The position numbers and the translations under genes are program-made. The notes below the pieces were generated by a model, which was not told the DNA's origin, did not search any database, and was given only the letters and a program-made list of their open reading frames with translations. From positions 1 through 7,476 of the forward strand of contig MHEF01000097.1 in NCBI GenBank assembly GCA_001805125.1: DNA of 7,476 bases, given 5' to 3'. The DNA comes from Nitrospirae bacterium RBG_13_39_12 (GTDB lineage Bacteria; Nitrospirota; Thermodesulfovibrionia; Thermodesulfovibrionales; SM23-35). Positions 6,344 to 7,476 of the stretch are shown here, piece by piece (positions within the stretch are counted from its first letter, which is position 1; each line of letters begins with the position of its first letter).

Positions 6344-7476
6344 CTATCGTCTGAACCTCTCTAATTTCCTGACCGATTGCCAGAAACCATCTTCCATCCT
6401 TGCCATCTCGGCTCCTACCCGATCTCTTATATGGCCTGCCAAATACCCTAGCCGTAGCATTAGCCTATTAGGAGAACGATTGGGGGTTCGCCCATCCTCC
6501 CATTGTTTTGAAAGCACTTTCTCAAAATCCATAGCCATTTTCTGGTAAGTATATTTTCCGCTCAAATAGATCTTTTTATAAGCTCTCTCGACCATATCTC
6601 TTACGTATTGATCATTTCGAACCTTTTCTAACACATCATCGATATTTGAAAAGTCTCGCTTAAGAGGAATGTAATGCTCATGCGGCACAAGAACGCCGTC
6701 GTAAAATCCTTCCACCAAAACCTGACACGTCTTAGTGACCACAGACTCGAAGTGGCGGGGACTGATTGCAAAGAAGCGATAACCATCCCAGCCCCTTGGT
6801 AACCGTGTACTGACTTCCTCAAATGATAAAACTGGATTCTCCTCCAGCATATTTCTAATCTGAGCCTGGATCTCTCCTCGCCGATCTAATACACTTGAGC
6901 CACTCTCACAACCGATCACAGCCCTCCCAGAAGCCAGAAAGTCAAGCCATCGGTCACCCACAATGGTGTCTTCCTGACTGGTCGAAATATCACATTTCAA
7001 TCCATGGAATTTGGCGCGTTCCGCGACAACCTCTGCAATCCTATGTTTAAGTTGTCCATGACTTCCAAACCAGTAGGGGAGATTGGTGGCTCGATAGACT
7101 ATATCGTTTGGCCTCTCCTCAATGGGTAGCAACCTTCGCTCGTACTCTTTGGCGATGACTTCATCAATACTTCCTGTAAAACACTTATAGAAATCCGCCT
7201 TACCGTGCATGATAGGATAGAGAATTTTACGCTCGTGTTCATCAAAGTTACTGAAGATGACGGATACTCCCCATTCATAAAGCCACTCGTCTAATATTTC
7301 GGAGTGGTCATATTCATCCTGAGGCATGGCAATTTTTACACACTCTAAATCCCGTATCCACCTGAGGCCCCATTTCCAGTGATGAAACAGATAACTCCAT
7401 CGCATGCAGAGAAAAGTTGTATGCAATAAGACTGCATCAAAATGAAAAAGACGCAACCATTCTGGAACACCTTTTA
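6344..7476 (-). CDS. Glycosyltransferase-like protein (CgeB/GT4-type C-terminal half), 5' end cut by window edge
   Basis: 376 codons are visible, ending in TAG at 6344-6346. The frame is open to the right edge, with no stop before 7476, so the true start is outside; the TTG at 7454-7456 is not a credible start. Numbering from the Lys codon at 7472-7474, the protein shows HFDAVLLHTT (11-20) and KIAMPQDEYDH (47-57). It then has WLDFLASGRAVIGCESGSS (176-194), ISPRHFE (237-243), VLVEGFYDGVLVPHEHYIPL (252-271) and KRDFSNIDDVL (272-282). The QDEYDH stretch, and the later pattern RHFE, then EG.Y.G.L.P..HYIPL..DFSN, belong to a group of cytoplasmic proteins resembling CgeB and group-1 glycosyltransferases that occur in polysaccharide loci. 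The family resemblance is good. Donor and acceptor sugars cannot be read from the sequence, and activity is not certain. The last 50 residues are basic and look less conserved. It lies 108 bases upstream of the amidotransferase gene in the same direction. Confidence 0.8.
   Translation of the reverse strand, partial: KGVPEWLRLFHFDAVLLHTTFLCMRWSYLFHHWKWGLRWIRDLECVKIAMPQDEYDHSEILDEWLYEWGVSVIFSNFDEHERKILYPIMHGKADFYKCFTGSIDEVIAKEYERRLLPIEERPNDIVYRATNLPYWFGSHGQLKHRIAEVVAERAKFHGLKCDISTSQEDTIVGDRWLDFLASGRAVIGCESGSSVLDRRGEIQAQIRNMLEENPVLSFEEVSTRLPRGWDGYRFFAISPRHFESVVTKTCQVLVEGFYDGVLVPHEHYIPLKRDFSNIDDVLEKVRNDQYVRDMVERAYKKIYLSGKYTYQKMAMDFEKVLSKQWEDGRTPNRSPNRLMLRLGYLAGHIRDRVGAEMARMEDGFWQSVRKLERFRR

Noticed and set aside
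6628..6822. Minus-strand 64-codon frame inside the glycosyltransferase-like gene
   Set aside because: It is an out-of-frame overlap of a gene whose own frame carries conserved motifs over the same bases (RHFE, HYIPL).
7454..7456. TTG as the start of the glycosyltransferase-like gene
   Set aside because: The frame stays open upstream to the window edge (codons for KGVPEW precede it) and the HFDAVLLH stretch is internal in such proteins, so the gene is simply truncated by the window.
1..7476. A lasso-peptide or other natural-product cluster suggested by AsnB-like proteins beside a hydrolase
   Set aside because: There is no precursor peptide, leader protease or transporter, and the SDR and glycosyltransferase-like neighbours fit polysaccharide synthesis much better.
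1..7476. Mobile elements, CRISPR repeats, tRNA genes or a composition break
   Set aside because: No transposase or integrase motifs, no long direct or inverted repeats and no tRNA-like sequence were seen; base composition looks even across the six genes by eye.

Overview
The window is a compact block of six genes, all on the minus strand and with short gaps. It looks like part of a surface-polysaccharide (O-antigen or capsule type) biosynthesis locus. Transcription would run from high to low coordinates: a glycosyltransferase-like gene cut by the right edge, a full-length asparagine-synthase-type amidotransferase, a membrane-anchored alpha/beta hydrolase, two NAD-dependent sugar-nucleotide epimerase/dehydratases, and a second amidotransferase cut by the left edge. 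The gaps are 108, -7 (overlap), 85, 29 and 50 bases, which fits one transcription unit. I see no RNA gene, insertion sequence, CRISPR array or convincing promoter, and no gene-free stretch above 110 bases.

The most informative genes are the two SDR enzymes. From memory of the protein families, and not from a search, the protein at 2030-2974 follows the Bordetella WbmG/WbmH type: QTALCYG in place of the usual serine motif, the stretch GPRNLSGPLPIFFQRL, and a C-terminal YTHLK. The protein at 888-2000 follows WbmF: NVYGPGEILGAGKWRGT and the DPLADHENNTLTTLKLYER stretch. In Bordetella these enzymes are needed for an O antigen built from 2,3-diacetamido-2,3-dideoxy-galacturonic acid, part of which is present as the uronamide. 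An AsnB-type amidotransferase is the expected kind of enzyme for forming a uronamide, and here two different ones flank the SDR pair. The inferred picture is a locus that makes and amidates a diamino-uronic acid, with a glycosyltransferase-like protein and an exported, membrane-tethered hydrolase that could trim or modify the polymer.

The organism is most likely a Gram-negative bacterium of moderate GC content (mid-40s percent by eye, not counted). Strong AGGAGG-type ribosome binding sites and ATG starts are used. The genus cannot be fixed from this window; an environmental lineage is a guess based on the AsnB and QDEYDH-glycosyltransferase context. No wholly new system is evident. The points worth a second look are the WbmF/WbmG-like pair between two amidotransferases, and the anchored hydrolase overlapping one of them.
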